23,704 nucleotides of DNA from JAAYKM01 sp964411235 (GTDB taxonomy: Bacteria > Desulfobacterota > Syntrophia > Syntrophales > JAAYKM01). Below, piece after piece: positions 1 to 6,488 of this stretch. The notes beneath the pieces were generated by a model. It ran no database searches, was not told where the DNA came from, and saw only the letters and a list, made by a program, of their open reading frames with translations. The translations under genes and the position numbers were made by a program. Positions within the stretch are counted from its first letter, which is position 1. Every line of letters begins with the position of its first letter. The stretch spans positions 1-23,704 of the forward strand of contig CAYPKE010000024.1 of assembly GCA_964411235.1 (NCBI GenBank). The letters are read 5' to 3'.

Positions 1-682
1 AAAGGTGAAACATGCGTATGAAGGCCTCTTTATTGCGGCAGACCTCATCATGGGATGGCAATTCCAGGAAGTCAGGCGGGGATGCCTTGGCCAGATAACA
101 AATCCCCCTGATGCCACGGGGGTCCTTGCCGGTTTTCAACGCTGCGGTAAATTCCAGAATACTCTTATCGGCCATCCCGTAGAGAAGGTAATCCGCCGGT
201 GCATCACAAAGAATGGATTGTCGGACTCGATCGGACCAGTAGTCATAGTGCGCAATCCTCCGGAGGCTTGCCTCAAGGCCACCCAGGGCAATGGGCTTCC
301 TTGGGAACGGAAGGGAACGGATCAGGTTCGCATAAGCGATTACGGCGCGGTCCGGCCGCCTGTCGTTCCGGCCGCCGGGGGTCAAGTCGTCCTGCTTACG
401 TTTTTTCTTCGAAGCCGTGTAATTCGCAACCATGGAATCGAGGCAGCCCCCGGTTACGCCCCAGAACAGGATTGGGTTTCCCAGGCGGGAAATGTCTTGA
501 ATCGTTAGGACATCCGGCTGGGCGATGATACCGACCCGATACCCGGCATGCAGGAGGATGCGTCCAATCACGGCTACGCCGACAAAAGGGCTGTCGATGT
601 TGGCATCCCCGGTCACCAGAATGACATCGAGTTCTTCCCAGCCCCGCTCTTTCATTTCCATGCGCGTCGCAGGAAGAAACAT
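1..682 (-). CDS. ygiQ: YgiQ family radical SAM protein (UPF0313), N-terminal part only
   Basis: The gene starts at 682 and runs off the left edge, so about 227 N-terminal residues are visible. The translation begins MFLPATRMEMKERGWEELDV, then reads ILVTGDANIDSPFVGVAVIG and VGIIAQPD. These are the conserved opening blocks of the YgiQ/UPF0313 family, followed by a GGLEASLRRIAHYDYWSD block that is equally typical. The radical SAM CxxxCxxC motif of this family lies further downstream and is outside the window, so catalysis cannot be checked. The cellular role of YgiQ proteins is not established. A GTG three codons upstream (691) is an alternative start; an AAGGGA stretch precedes both. It is the last visible gene of a minus-strand run with wrbA, 86 bases behind it. 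Confidence 0.9.
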   Translation of the reverse strand, partial: MFLPATRMEMKERGWEELDVILVTGDANIDSPFVGVAVIGRILLHAGYRVGIIAQPDVLTIQDISRLGNPILFWGVTGGCLDSMVANYTASKKKRKQDDLTPGGRNDRRPDRAVIAYANLIRSLPFPRKPIALGGLEASLRRIAHYDYWSDRVRQSILCDAPADYLLYGMADKSILEFTAALKTGKDPRGIRGICYLAKASPPDFLELPSHDEVCRNKEAFIRMFHL

Positions 683-768
683 GGATATCACGGTCCCTTC
701 TTTTACCTTTTCCCGTTACTCCTGAGATGCCTCGGGAATTGCCATATGGAAGTTTTCGGGGGAATATT

Positions 769-1380
769 CTATCTTACCAGCCTTGCCGTAATGGCCGCTA
801 CATGCCTTCCCTGGAAGCGCGCACCCGCCAGTTCCTGCTCATTCGGCAATCGCTCCCCTGCAGAACCGGCAATAGTAGACGCCCCGTAAGGTGACCCGCC
901 TGCCACAATCTCCGTCTGCGTCTGATCCGCAAACGTGTAGGGCAACCCGACGATGATCATCCCATGGTGGAGCAGGGTCGTATGAAAGCTGAGTATAGTC
1001 GACTCCTGTCCTCCGTGCTGTGTCCCTGAGCTCGTAAAGACGCTCCCCACCTTGCCCACCAGCGCCCCCTTGCCCCAGAGACCGCCGGTGCCGTCAAGAA
1101 ATTGGCGCATCTGACCGCACATGTTTCCGAAACGGGTCGGCACCCCGAAGATGAGGGCGTCCGCCTTCTCCAGCGCATCCAAGGTACAGACCGGTACATG
1201 GGCAAAGCCCTGCTGTGCATCAAAGGCACCGATCTTCTTCAGCTGTTCTTCATAATGGGTTTCGGGAACCCGGAAAAGGGATACGTCGGCGCCGGACACC
1301 TCCCTTGCACCCTCCACAACGGCCTCGGCCATACGATAGACATGACCATAGGCGGAATAAAAAACGACATGGATTTTCAT
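769..1380 (-). CDS. wrbA: WrbA-like NAD(P)H:quinone oxidoreductase (flavodoxin fold)
   Basis: The predicted protein of 203 residues has the WrbA form: an N-terminal flavodoxin phosphate-binding segment (VVFYSAYGHVYRMAEAVVEG), a central GVPTRFGNMCGQMRQFLDGT block and an FTSSGTQHGGQESTI block, all characteristic FMN-contact regions of the family. Family members carry FMN and perform two-electron reduction of quinones, avoiding semiquinones, in the cytoplasm. I place the start at the ATG at 1380 because GGAGG lies eight bases upstream; an in-frame ATG at 1395 would put that ribosome site inside the gene. It follows a b561-like membrane protein by 61 bases on the same strand, so co-transcription is plausible. 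Its C-terminal segment (ARFQGRHVAAITARL) is normal for the family. Confidence 0.93.
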   Translation of the reverse strand: MKIHVVFYSAYGHVYRMAEAVVEGAREVSGADVSLFRVPETHYEEQLKKIGAFDAQQGFAHVPVCTLDALEKADALIFGVPTRFGNMCGQMRQFLDGTGGLWGKGALVGKVGSVFTSSGTQHGGQESTILSFHTTLLHHGMIIVGLPYTFADQTQTEIVAGGSPYGASTIAGSAGERLPNEQELAGARFQGRHVAAITARLVR

Positions 1381-1441
1381 CTTTACGCCCTCCATCAGTC
1401 TCCCCTGGTTATGCTTTTACCACAAATCCCTTGAGCCGACC

Positions 1442-1849
1442 CTATGAGATCGGGATGATTCCGGCGGCGATCAGGCCCGTGGTCAAGGCAAAAAGCGACA
1501 GGACCAAAACCGTTCGTCCCGTGTTGCGGTGAATCCATCGCATGCGCTTTTTCTGTACCACTTTTGTCTGGAGATAACCTGCCGTGACCGCCATGATCAT
1601 GAGAAGAAGCGTCCCGGAGCCAAACCAGGCATGGGGAACCGCGAGGTGGCTTCCCCCGGAAAGGGAAACCATCACGATGGCCGCAGCGCCGCCGAAAAGA
1701 AAAAAGGTTGCCGCCAGAATTCCGAGCATTTTATGGAGGCGGAACCACCATGCTTTTTTTCTGCCATACCGCGCCGTAACTACTCCCAAGATAATCAGCA
1801 CCAGGCCCAGGGACATGAACAACAGATGAACGAAAAAAAACATTTCCAT
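1442..1849 (-). CDS. Four-helix membrane protein, cytochrome b561-like candidate
   Basis: A 135-residue protein with four hydrophobic segments (about 5-26, 41-62, 72-92 and 112-132). A histidine sits at or near one end of each helix: H8, H39, H73 and H107, with an extra H68. The segments WWFRLHKMLGI, HAWFGSGTLLL and MRWIHRNTGR resemble the b561/ferric-reductase-like membrane cytochromes that hold two b hemes between paired helices. Heme binding is an inference from this pattern. The start at 1849 is chosen for the GAGGGGG eight bases upstream; an ATG at 1870 is in frame but poorly placed. It lies 27 bases after the secreted SORL-like protein and before wrbA, suggesting a membrane electron-transfer step in the same operon. 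An alternative is a small DUF-type membrane protein without heme. Confidence 0.6.
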   Translation of the reverse strand: MEMFFFVHLLFMSLGLVLIILGVVTARYGRKKAWWFRLHKMLGILAATFFLFGGAAAIVMVSLSGGSHLAVPHAWFGSGTLLLMIMAVTAGYLQTKVVQKKRMRWIHRNTGRTVLVLSLFALTTGLIAAGIIPIS

Positions 1850-1876
1850 AATGGGTTCCCCCTCGAACATTCATCA

Positions 1877-2320
1877 TCAAATCGGATTGGATCCTGCATC
1901 CTGGGCAACGATCAGGGTTTCCTTGAGCGATCCGTAAAGGTTGCAGGTCACGGTAACCGTCAGCGTGTCTCCCGCCTGAGCGGAAACCTCGTAGGCATGG
2001 GTGAACTCATTGCCTGTTTGGCCTTTGTAAGGATAGGTGGCAAGGGGCTGGTTGTTTTTTTCGATAGTCACGGACTTAATGTAGTGTCGGCTTGGCATGG
2101 GTGAGTTGTGCAGGATCGTGACCTTTAAAATCCTTGCCGTGCCGTCGTAGGCCAGGGTCACTTCCTTCGGTGGATGTGCCCCGGCAATACCGGAACAGAA
2201 ACATAAAACCGCAACGACCCAAGCAGACCATAACATGTTCCGGCGGAATCCCCGGTCCATCCCTGAGCTGACTGCTCTGGTGGCCTTGACAATCTTTTTA
2301 CCACTGCTTTCACCTAGCAT
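1877..2320 (-). CDS. Secreted class II SORL (desulfoferrodoxin-like fold) protein, incomplete metal site
   Basis: The 147-residue protein has a long basic N-terminus, a hydrophobic segment (about 29-47) and a likely signal-peptidase site before H49 (AGA/HPP). The mature part resembles the iron domain of superoxide reductases: PMPSRHYIKSVTIEKN parallels the HPMxxxHYI region, and CNLYGSLKE parallels the terminal CNLHG motif. True superoxide reductases ligate iron with four histidines and one cysteine. Here C126 and H79 remain, but the last histidine is Y129 and the first histidine of the HPM motif is a serine, so superoxide reduction is doubtful. H49, H71 and H108 are other possible ligands. 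The ATG at 2320 is preceded by GGAGG at good spacing. It is the first gene of the minus-strand run leading to ygiQ. Confidence 0.6.
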   Translation of the reverse strand: MLGESSGKKIVKATRAVSSGMDRGFRRNMLWSAWVVAVLCFCSGIAGAHPPKEVTLAYDGTARILKVTILHNSPMPSRHYIKSVTIEKNNQPLATYPYKGQTGNEFTHAYEVSAQAGDTLTVTVTCNLYGSLKETLIVAQDAGSNPI

Positions 2321-2371
2321 GGCGAACCTCCATATTGTTTGGTTACATGATCGACCTTAACACAGACAGGC

Positions 2372-2404
2372 AAAAGGATTGCCGGTTTAACAAAAATCCT
2401 TTTT
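2372..2404. terminator. Terminator-like A/T-rich hairpin in the divergent region before ribD
   Basis: AAAAGGATT (2372-2380) pairs perfectly with AATCCTTTT (2395-2403), followed by one more T. The stem is only moderately stable and no gene ends nearby, so it may be a leader attenuator for ribD, a bidirectional insulator between the divergent genes, or chance. No FMN riboswitch motif was recognised between 2321 and 2503. Confidence 0.3.
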
Positions 2405-2503
2405 CTGTACGTGGAAACGGTGTAATAAAATACTCCAATTTATCGGGTGTGACAATATGGAATTGATGTTCCCATTCCGGATCATAATTGAGAGGTGAAC
2501 CCG

Positions 2504-3607
2504 TTGTCCGATGAAAGATTCATGAAACGCGCCCTGGCTCTCGCCCGCAGAGGGGAAGGGCAAGTCAGCCCCAATCCCATGGTCGGGGCGGTGATCGTCA
2601 AGAATGGCCAGATCGTTGCGGAAGGTTATCATCGCCGTTACGGAGAGGCCCATGCCGAAATCAACGCCATGCGGTCGCTGAAAACCAGCCCGCAGGGAGC
2701 CACCCTCTATGTGACGCTTGAACCGTGTCATCATCACGGCAAGACGCCGCCCTGTGTGGAAAGTGTCATCGCGGCCGGATTCTCGAGGGTCGTGGTGGGC
2801 ATGGAGGATCCCAATCCCCTCGTTGCGGGAAAAAGCATTGCGGCCATGAAGCGTCACGGAATCACCACAACCGTGGGGGTCATGGAGGAAGCCTGCCATG
2901 ACCTGAACGAAACATTCATTACCTATATGGAAACGGGCATCCCTTTTGTGACGGTCAAGTTCGCCCAAACTCTGGACGGCCGCCTTGCCACCTCGACCGG
3001 TCATTCCCAGTGGATCAGCGGCGAAAAGGCAAGGCGTCTGGCCCACCGCCTGCGCAGCCGCCACGATGCCGTTCTGGTCGGGTCGGGCACCGTCATTCAG
3101 GACGATCCCGATTTGACGGTGCGCCACGTCAAAGGTCGCAATCCCATTCGTATTGTCATTGATCCCACCTTGTCGACTCCCACCCACGCGGGAATCCTGC
3201 GCAACCAGGAGCAGGCCAGAACCTGGATTGTCACGCGAGGCGATGCCCCGCAGGACAAACAGGCGCGTCTCCTTGCAATGGGCATTAAAATCCTCTCTTT
3301 TGATGCAACGGCAAACGATATGCTGGATTTACGCCAGGTCTTGACCGCCCTGGGCAAACGGAAAATTTCTTCGATCCTCGTGGAGGGGGGGGCCGGCATC
3401 ATTACCTCGATTCTGCGGGAAAAGCTTGCCAATCGGCTGGTTGCCATTATCGCCCCCAAAATTCTGGGAAACGGTTTAAGCACGGTGGGTGAACTGGACC
3501 TTACCCGCATGGACCAGGCCCTGGAACTCACCTTCCAAAAAGTTTATCGCAGCGGTTCCGATGTGGTGATCGACGGAAAATTCACATGGAAACGAGGCGA
3601 GCCGTGA
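2504..3607 (+). CDS. ribD: RibD, bifunctional riboflavin deaminase/reductase
   Basis: Catalyses deamination of 2,5-diamino-6-ribosylamino-pyrimidinone phosphate and then reduction of the ribosyl side chain with NADPH, two steps of riboflavin synthesis in the cytoplasm. The N-terminal deaminase domain has the zinc ligands in EAHAEINAM (H50, E52) and EPCHHHGKTPPC (C75, C84). The reductase domain starts near residue 147 (FVTVKFAQTLDGR) and contains WISGEKAR, VGSGTVIQDDPDLTVR and LVEGGAGI. Full length at 367 residues. I prefer a TTG start at 2504 (MSDERFMKRA, the usual RibD opening) because AGAGGTGA is correctly spaced before it. A GTG at 2495 lies inside that ribosome site and the ATG at 2522 would clip the domain. 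No other rib gene follows within the window. Confidence 0.95.
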   Translation: MSDERFMKRALALARRGEGQVSPNPMVGAVIVKNGQIVAEGYHRRYGEAHAEINAMRSLKTSPQGATLYVTLEPCHHHGKTPPCVESVIAAGFSRVVVGMEDPNPLVAGKSIAAMKRHGITTTVGVMEEACHDLNETFITYMETGIPFVTVKFAQTLDGRLATSTGHSQWISGEKARRLAHRLRSRHDAVLVGSGTVIQDDPDLTVRHVKGRNPIRIVIDPTLSTPTHAGILRNQEQARTWIVTRGDAPQDKQARLLAMGIKILSFDATANDMLDLRQVLTALGKRKISSILVEGGAGIITSILREKLANRLVAIIAPKILGNGLSTVGELDLTRMDQALELTFQKVYRSGSDVVIDGKFTWKRGEP

Positions 3608-3738
3608 TCACCCGATGCAGGACCGCATGGCTCCTTCCCAAAAGGCACCGGGATAAGGATCCCCACCCGTTGCCGATCTTTGTGGACATCCTTCCAGGCT
3701 GCAAAAGAACAAGGACCTTGACCACGGCACGATAAATC

Positions 3739-3766
3739 TTGACAACTGGCGGCGCGTTAATAAGAT
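3739..3766 (+). promoter_or_regulatory. Sigma-70-type promoter upstream of htpX
   Basis: TTGACA at 3739-3744 and TAAGAT at 3761-3766 are separated by 16 bases. The start of transcription would fall near 3773, about 60 bases before the htpX ATG. No heat-shock (sigma-32 type) pattern was evident. Based on consensus matching only. Confidence 0.55.
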
Positions 3767-3835
3767 AAGGGATATTTGTGGTGGAGGGTGTTCTTCACCG
3801 GAGAATGCAATAATTATCAGGGAGGATTTTCCACA

Positions 3836-4726
3836 ATGAAGAGAGTGCTGTTGTTTTTATTAACCAATATTGCCGTCCTGGTCGTCCTCAGTATTGTATT
3901 ACGGCTTCTGGGTGTGGACCGCATTCTCGATGAAAGCGGCGTCGGTTTGAATTACGCGAACCTGCTGGTTTTCGCCGCCGTTTTTGGCTTCGGCGGCTCC
4001 TTCATTTCCCTGGCAATGTCCAAGTGGATGGCCAAGAGGATGACGGGTGCAAAGGTCATCGTTCATCCGCGAGGCGCCACGGAAATGTGGCTCGTCGATA
4101 CGGTAAAGAAGCAAGCCACCATGGCCGGGATCGGAATGCCGGAAGTCGCCATTTTCGATTCGGAATCACCGAATGCCTTTGCCACCGGCATGAGCAGGAA
4201 TAATGCCCTCGTTGCCGTCAGTACCGGTCTTTTGCGAAACATGAACAAGGAAGAGGTCGAAGCGGTTCTGGGCCACGAAGTCAGCCACGTGGCCAACGGC
4301 GACATGATCACCCTGACGCTCATTCAGGGTGTCGTGAACACATTTGTCATTTTCCTTTCCCGTGTCGCCGGTCACTTTGTGGACCGGGTGATCCTTAAAA
4401 ATGAGGAAGGTCACGGCATAGGGTTCTTTATTACGACCATTATCGCTCAGATCCTCTTTGGCATCCTGGCCAGCGTTGTTGTCCTGTGGTTCAGCCGCAG
4501 ACGTGAATTTAGCGCGGATGCGGGCGGTGCAAAGCTGGCCGGCACAAAGAACATGATCGCGGCCCTCGAGAAGCTCAAGAGAGGTATTCAGGAACCCTTG
4601 CCCGACCAGATGTCCGCCTTCGGCATCAGCGGCAAACCTTCGCGGCACGGGCTGAAGCTGCTGTTCATGAGTCACCCTCCCCTGGATGACCGGATCGATG
4701 CATTGAAACGTTCGGCCGCCAGATAA
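3836..4726 (+). CDS. htpX: HtpX, membrane zinc metalloprotease (M48)
   Basis: A 296-residue inner-membrane protease of family M48 that in other bacteria degrades misfolded membrane proteins alongside FtsH. Two N-terminal hydrophobic segments (about 3-25 and 41-61) precede the catalytic domain. The zinc motif HEVSH is at 147-151 within VLGHEVSHVANGD, and the third-ligand segment RRREFSADAGGAKLAG lies near 218-233. Two further hydrophobic stretches (about 160-178 and 196-216) lie between these motifs, as expected. The ATG at 3836 is chosen because GGAGG lies ten bases upstream and MKRVLLFLLTN is the usual HtpX opening; an in-frame GTG at 3776 lacks both. It is monocistronic, between its own promoter and the hairpin at 4826. 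Confidence 0.95.
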   Translation: MKRVLLFLLTNIAVLVVLSIVLRLLGVDRILDESGVGLNYANLLVFAAVFGFGGSFISLAMSKWMAKRMTGAKVIVHPRGATEMWLVDTVKKQATMAGIGMPEVAIFDSESPNAFATGMSRNNALVAVSTGLLRNMNKEEVEAVLGHEVSHVANGDMITLTLIQGVVNTFVIFLSRVAGHFVDRVILKNEEGHGIGFFITTIIAQILFGILASVVVLWFSRRREFSADAGGAKLAGTKNMIAALEKLKRGIQEPLPDQMSAFGISGKPSRHGLKLLFMSHPPLDDRIDALKRSAAR

Positions 4727-4825
4727 GGCGACCGTCCAGGACGAATTGGGACGCGTCATCATTTTTGACAACGAAAGCGAGTGACTAACCCCTTCCTTAC
4801 AACCTGCTCCCATGAGTTAAAGAGG

Positions 4826-4863
4826 AAAGGCTCCTGTCCGCATCAGCGGCCAGGAGCCTTTTG
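4826..4863. terminator. Bidirectional intrinsic terminator between htpX and the beta-barrel gene
   Basis: AAAGGCTCCTG (4826-4836) pairs with CAGGAGCCTTT (4851-4861) around a 14-base loop. The convergent arrangement, with htpX reading in from the left and the beta-barrel gene from the right, fits a shared terminator. The T-runs are short on both sides. Confidence 0.75.
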
Positions 4864-4886
4864 TATGGGTTACTTTTTGTTTCGGA

Positions 4887-5693
4887 TCAGAAGCGAAAAG
4901 TCAAGCCGGCGAGCAGGGCGTAATCGGGAGCGACATCATTCAGCCCTCCCTTGACGCCGAAACTCAGGTCAATGTCTTCATTCGGGCTGTAAACGATCCC
5001 CCCCAGCAGAAAAACCGGATTGGTCCGGGAGGCAAAATCGGAGTTTCTTTCGGTACCGATATCCGCCACCAGGGCCAGGTTCTCCAACACGGGGATTTCC
5101 GCGGCTAACGAAGCATGCCAAAGTTCTTTGCGCTCTTCGCTTTTGTTTTCATTCTGGACGTAACCGACATTGGCATGCAGGCAGGCGGGGCCAACTTCCA
5201 GAGATGAGATCAGATCAATCCCATAAGTCATCCTGCCTCCCCCCAAACCCTTGTCATCATTCCCCGTAGGGAAAGTTACCCCCGGCTTGACGGCAAAGCT
5301 CAGGCCATTCCGATCGAAAAAACGCCACTTCACAGCAGCTGAAACGTCGGAAATGCCTTTTTCGGAGCTTCTTTCCCTGCCGTCTTCGGTATCCTCAACA
5401 AGCCTTCCATATTGAAAGGGAACCCCCAGGACAATATCTATCGTCTCGGTCAACCCTGCGGTAAGGACCCCCTCAATCGTCGTGACCTTGGTTCTGGCGC
5501 CCTTTGTATCATCGCGTTCATATTCACCGGTCAGTTCCATTTGGAATTTACCCTGTCCCTGCGTCCCGGTATCGTCAGTAATCAGTGGATGGCCGGCAAA
5601 AGCGGGCAATGCGGCAATGCTCATTACAAGCATGCAGCTCAAGGCAAGCCAAATGGTTTTCCCTTTTTTAATCAACCTGATTTTCTTCTTCAT
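4887..5693 (-). CDS. Putative outer-membrane beta-barrel protein (transporter/MetA-pathway-like)
   Basis: The 268-residue product starts with a basic stretch and a clear signal peptide (hydrophobic core WLALSCMLVMSIAAL) with probable cleavage after PAFA. The rest alternates hydrophobic and polar residues in short strands separated by turns (for example TTIEGVLTAGLTETIDIVLG and GLSFAVKPGVTFPTGND). It ends in LLAGLTFRF, a terminal phenylalanine typical of outer-membrane barrels. The GVTFPTGND segment and opening HPLITDDTGTQGQGKFQ resemble the family often labelled transporter or 'MetA pathway of phenol degradation'. Substrate is unknown and I do not assign one. The ATG at 5693 follows AGGAGGAG; a GTG two codons upstream is possible. 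It appears to be a single-gene unit. Confidence 0.75.
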   Translation of the reverse strand: MKKKIRLIKKGKTIWLALSCMLVMSIAALPAFAGHPLITDDTGTQGQGKFQMELTGEYERDDTKGARTKVTTIEGVLTAGLTETIDIVLGVPFQYGRLVEDTEDGRERSSEKGISDVSAAVKWRFFDRNGLSFAVKPGVTFPTGNDDKGLGGGRMTYGIDLISSLEVGPACLHANVGYVQNENKSEERKELWHASLAAEIPVLENLALVADIGTERNSDFASRTNPVFLLGGIVYSPNEDIDLSFGVKGGLNDVAPDYALLAGLTFRF

Positions 5694-5835
5694 TGTCACA
5701 TCTCCTCCTCTTTTTTTCTATCATATTTAGCGATCTATTCCCGACTGAAAATCGTATTTTTCAGTTTCGTTACAATCGGAATGTATCTTTTTGAACACCG
5801 ATATTATTGCTTCGGTAACCTAGCAGATCAATCTG

Positions 5836-5902
5836 CGTCATTCCGTCGAAGGACGGGAACCGGAAAGAATTTAGCTGGACACCGGATCAGTCCGGCATGA
5901 CG
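5836..5902. repeat. Palindromic intergenic repeat (REP-like, single copy in window)
   Basis: The segment opens with CGTCATTCCG and closes with CGGCATGACG, so its ends are imperfect inverted repeats, with inner complementary blocks around CCGG. Elements of this look (GTCATTCC...GGATCAGTCCGGCATGAC) are recalled as common intergenic repeats in deltaproteobacterial genomes. Only one copy is visible here, so repetition is not shown by this window. Confidence 0.5.
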
Positions 5903-5956
5903 ATTTTGATGTTTGCTTGCCGCATTAATGATCCTTACGGCCGTCATTGTTTTTCG

Positions 5957-6268
5957 TCAGCAAGCGGACGGCAAGGGCCCGGTCGGTCTCGCTATCAGCT
6001 TGCTTAGGCATTCCCGAAGGCTGCAAACCCCGCATGCATGGCACATAACCACGGGGATGCACCCCGCTTTTGCGGTATTGACCGCTTCCTTCTTGATGCG
6101 ATGGGAGGTTTTTCCGGTAAAAACCACAACCGCGTCTACATTTCTCACTCTTGACGGCAGTCCGCTTTTAGCCTGGGTGAAAACCTTGAGTTGTACGCCC
6201 AGCTTCTCCGCTTCATTTTGGTATTCTCGTTCCAGTCGATCCATCCCGCCAATCAACGCCACGCACAT
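5957..6268 (-). CDS. DUF2325 domain protein with C-terminal cysteine cluster
   Basis: A 103-residue protein. The layout matches DUF2325: an N-terminal VALIGGMDRLEREYQNEAEK segment, a middle VDAVVVFTGKTSHRIKKEAVNTAK segment and a final strand-helix segment. Molecular function of DUF2325 is not established. Unusual here is a cluster near the C-terminus, CHACGVCSLREC (C76, C79, C82, C87, with C70 and H77 close by), where the members I remember have a Ser/Leu-rich stretch. This could bind metal. It is the last gene of the feo operon, nine bases after the Cys-rich FeoB-associated gene, so a link to iron is plausible. GGGAGGGG precedes the ATG at 6268. Confidence 0.75.
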   Translation of the reverse strand: MCVALIGGMDRLEREYQNEAEKLGVQLKVFTQAKSGLPSRVRNVDAVVVFTGKTSHRIKKEAVNTAKAGCIPVVMCHACGVCSLRECLSKLIARPTGPLPSAC

Positions 6269-6277
6269 AGCCCCTCC

Positions 6278-6481
6278 CTAATTTTTACCATTAATGGATT
6301 TCTTTTGATCCTGAATACTTTGCCACGGCATAATTCCTTCCTTTTCGCCATGATCACACAGGCATTTCGTGCATCCGCAGCAACGGCTTTTGACCTTCCC
6401 GGTCATGGTTCTGAAAAGCGACCGGCCCGCCATGAAAACCACAATGCCTACAATTGCCCCAATAATGGCGATCTCAAGCAT
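6278..6481 (-). CDS. FeoB-associated Cys-rich membrane protein
   Basis: A 67-residue protein with one N-terminal membrane helix (about 3-20) followed by a basic stretch and the cluster C34, C35, C37, C40, C42 (RCCGCTKCLCDHG). This matches the FeoB-associated Cys-rich membrane protein family that commonly follows feoB and is thought to assist ferrous iron uptake, possibly in FeoC's place. The ATG at 6481 is chosen over an in-frame ATG at 6532, since the latter would overlap feoB by 44 bases. AGGAGG lies just upstream, overlapping the feoB stop region, so translation is probably coupled. Confidence 0.88.
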   Translation of the reverse strand: MLEIAIIGAIVGIVVFMAGRSLFRTMTGKVKSRCCGCTKCLCDHGEKEGIMPWQSIQDQKKSINGKN

Positions 6482-6488
6482 ATGCCTC

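Noticed and set aside
2321..2503. FMN riboswitch before ribD
   Set aside because: None of the conserved FMN riboswitch blocks was seen.
2387..3187. Minus-strand frame opposite ribD
   Set aside because: Shadow of ribD, with no start signals and no family resemblance.
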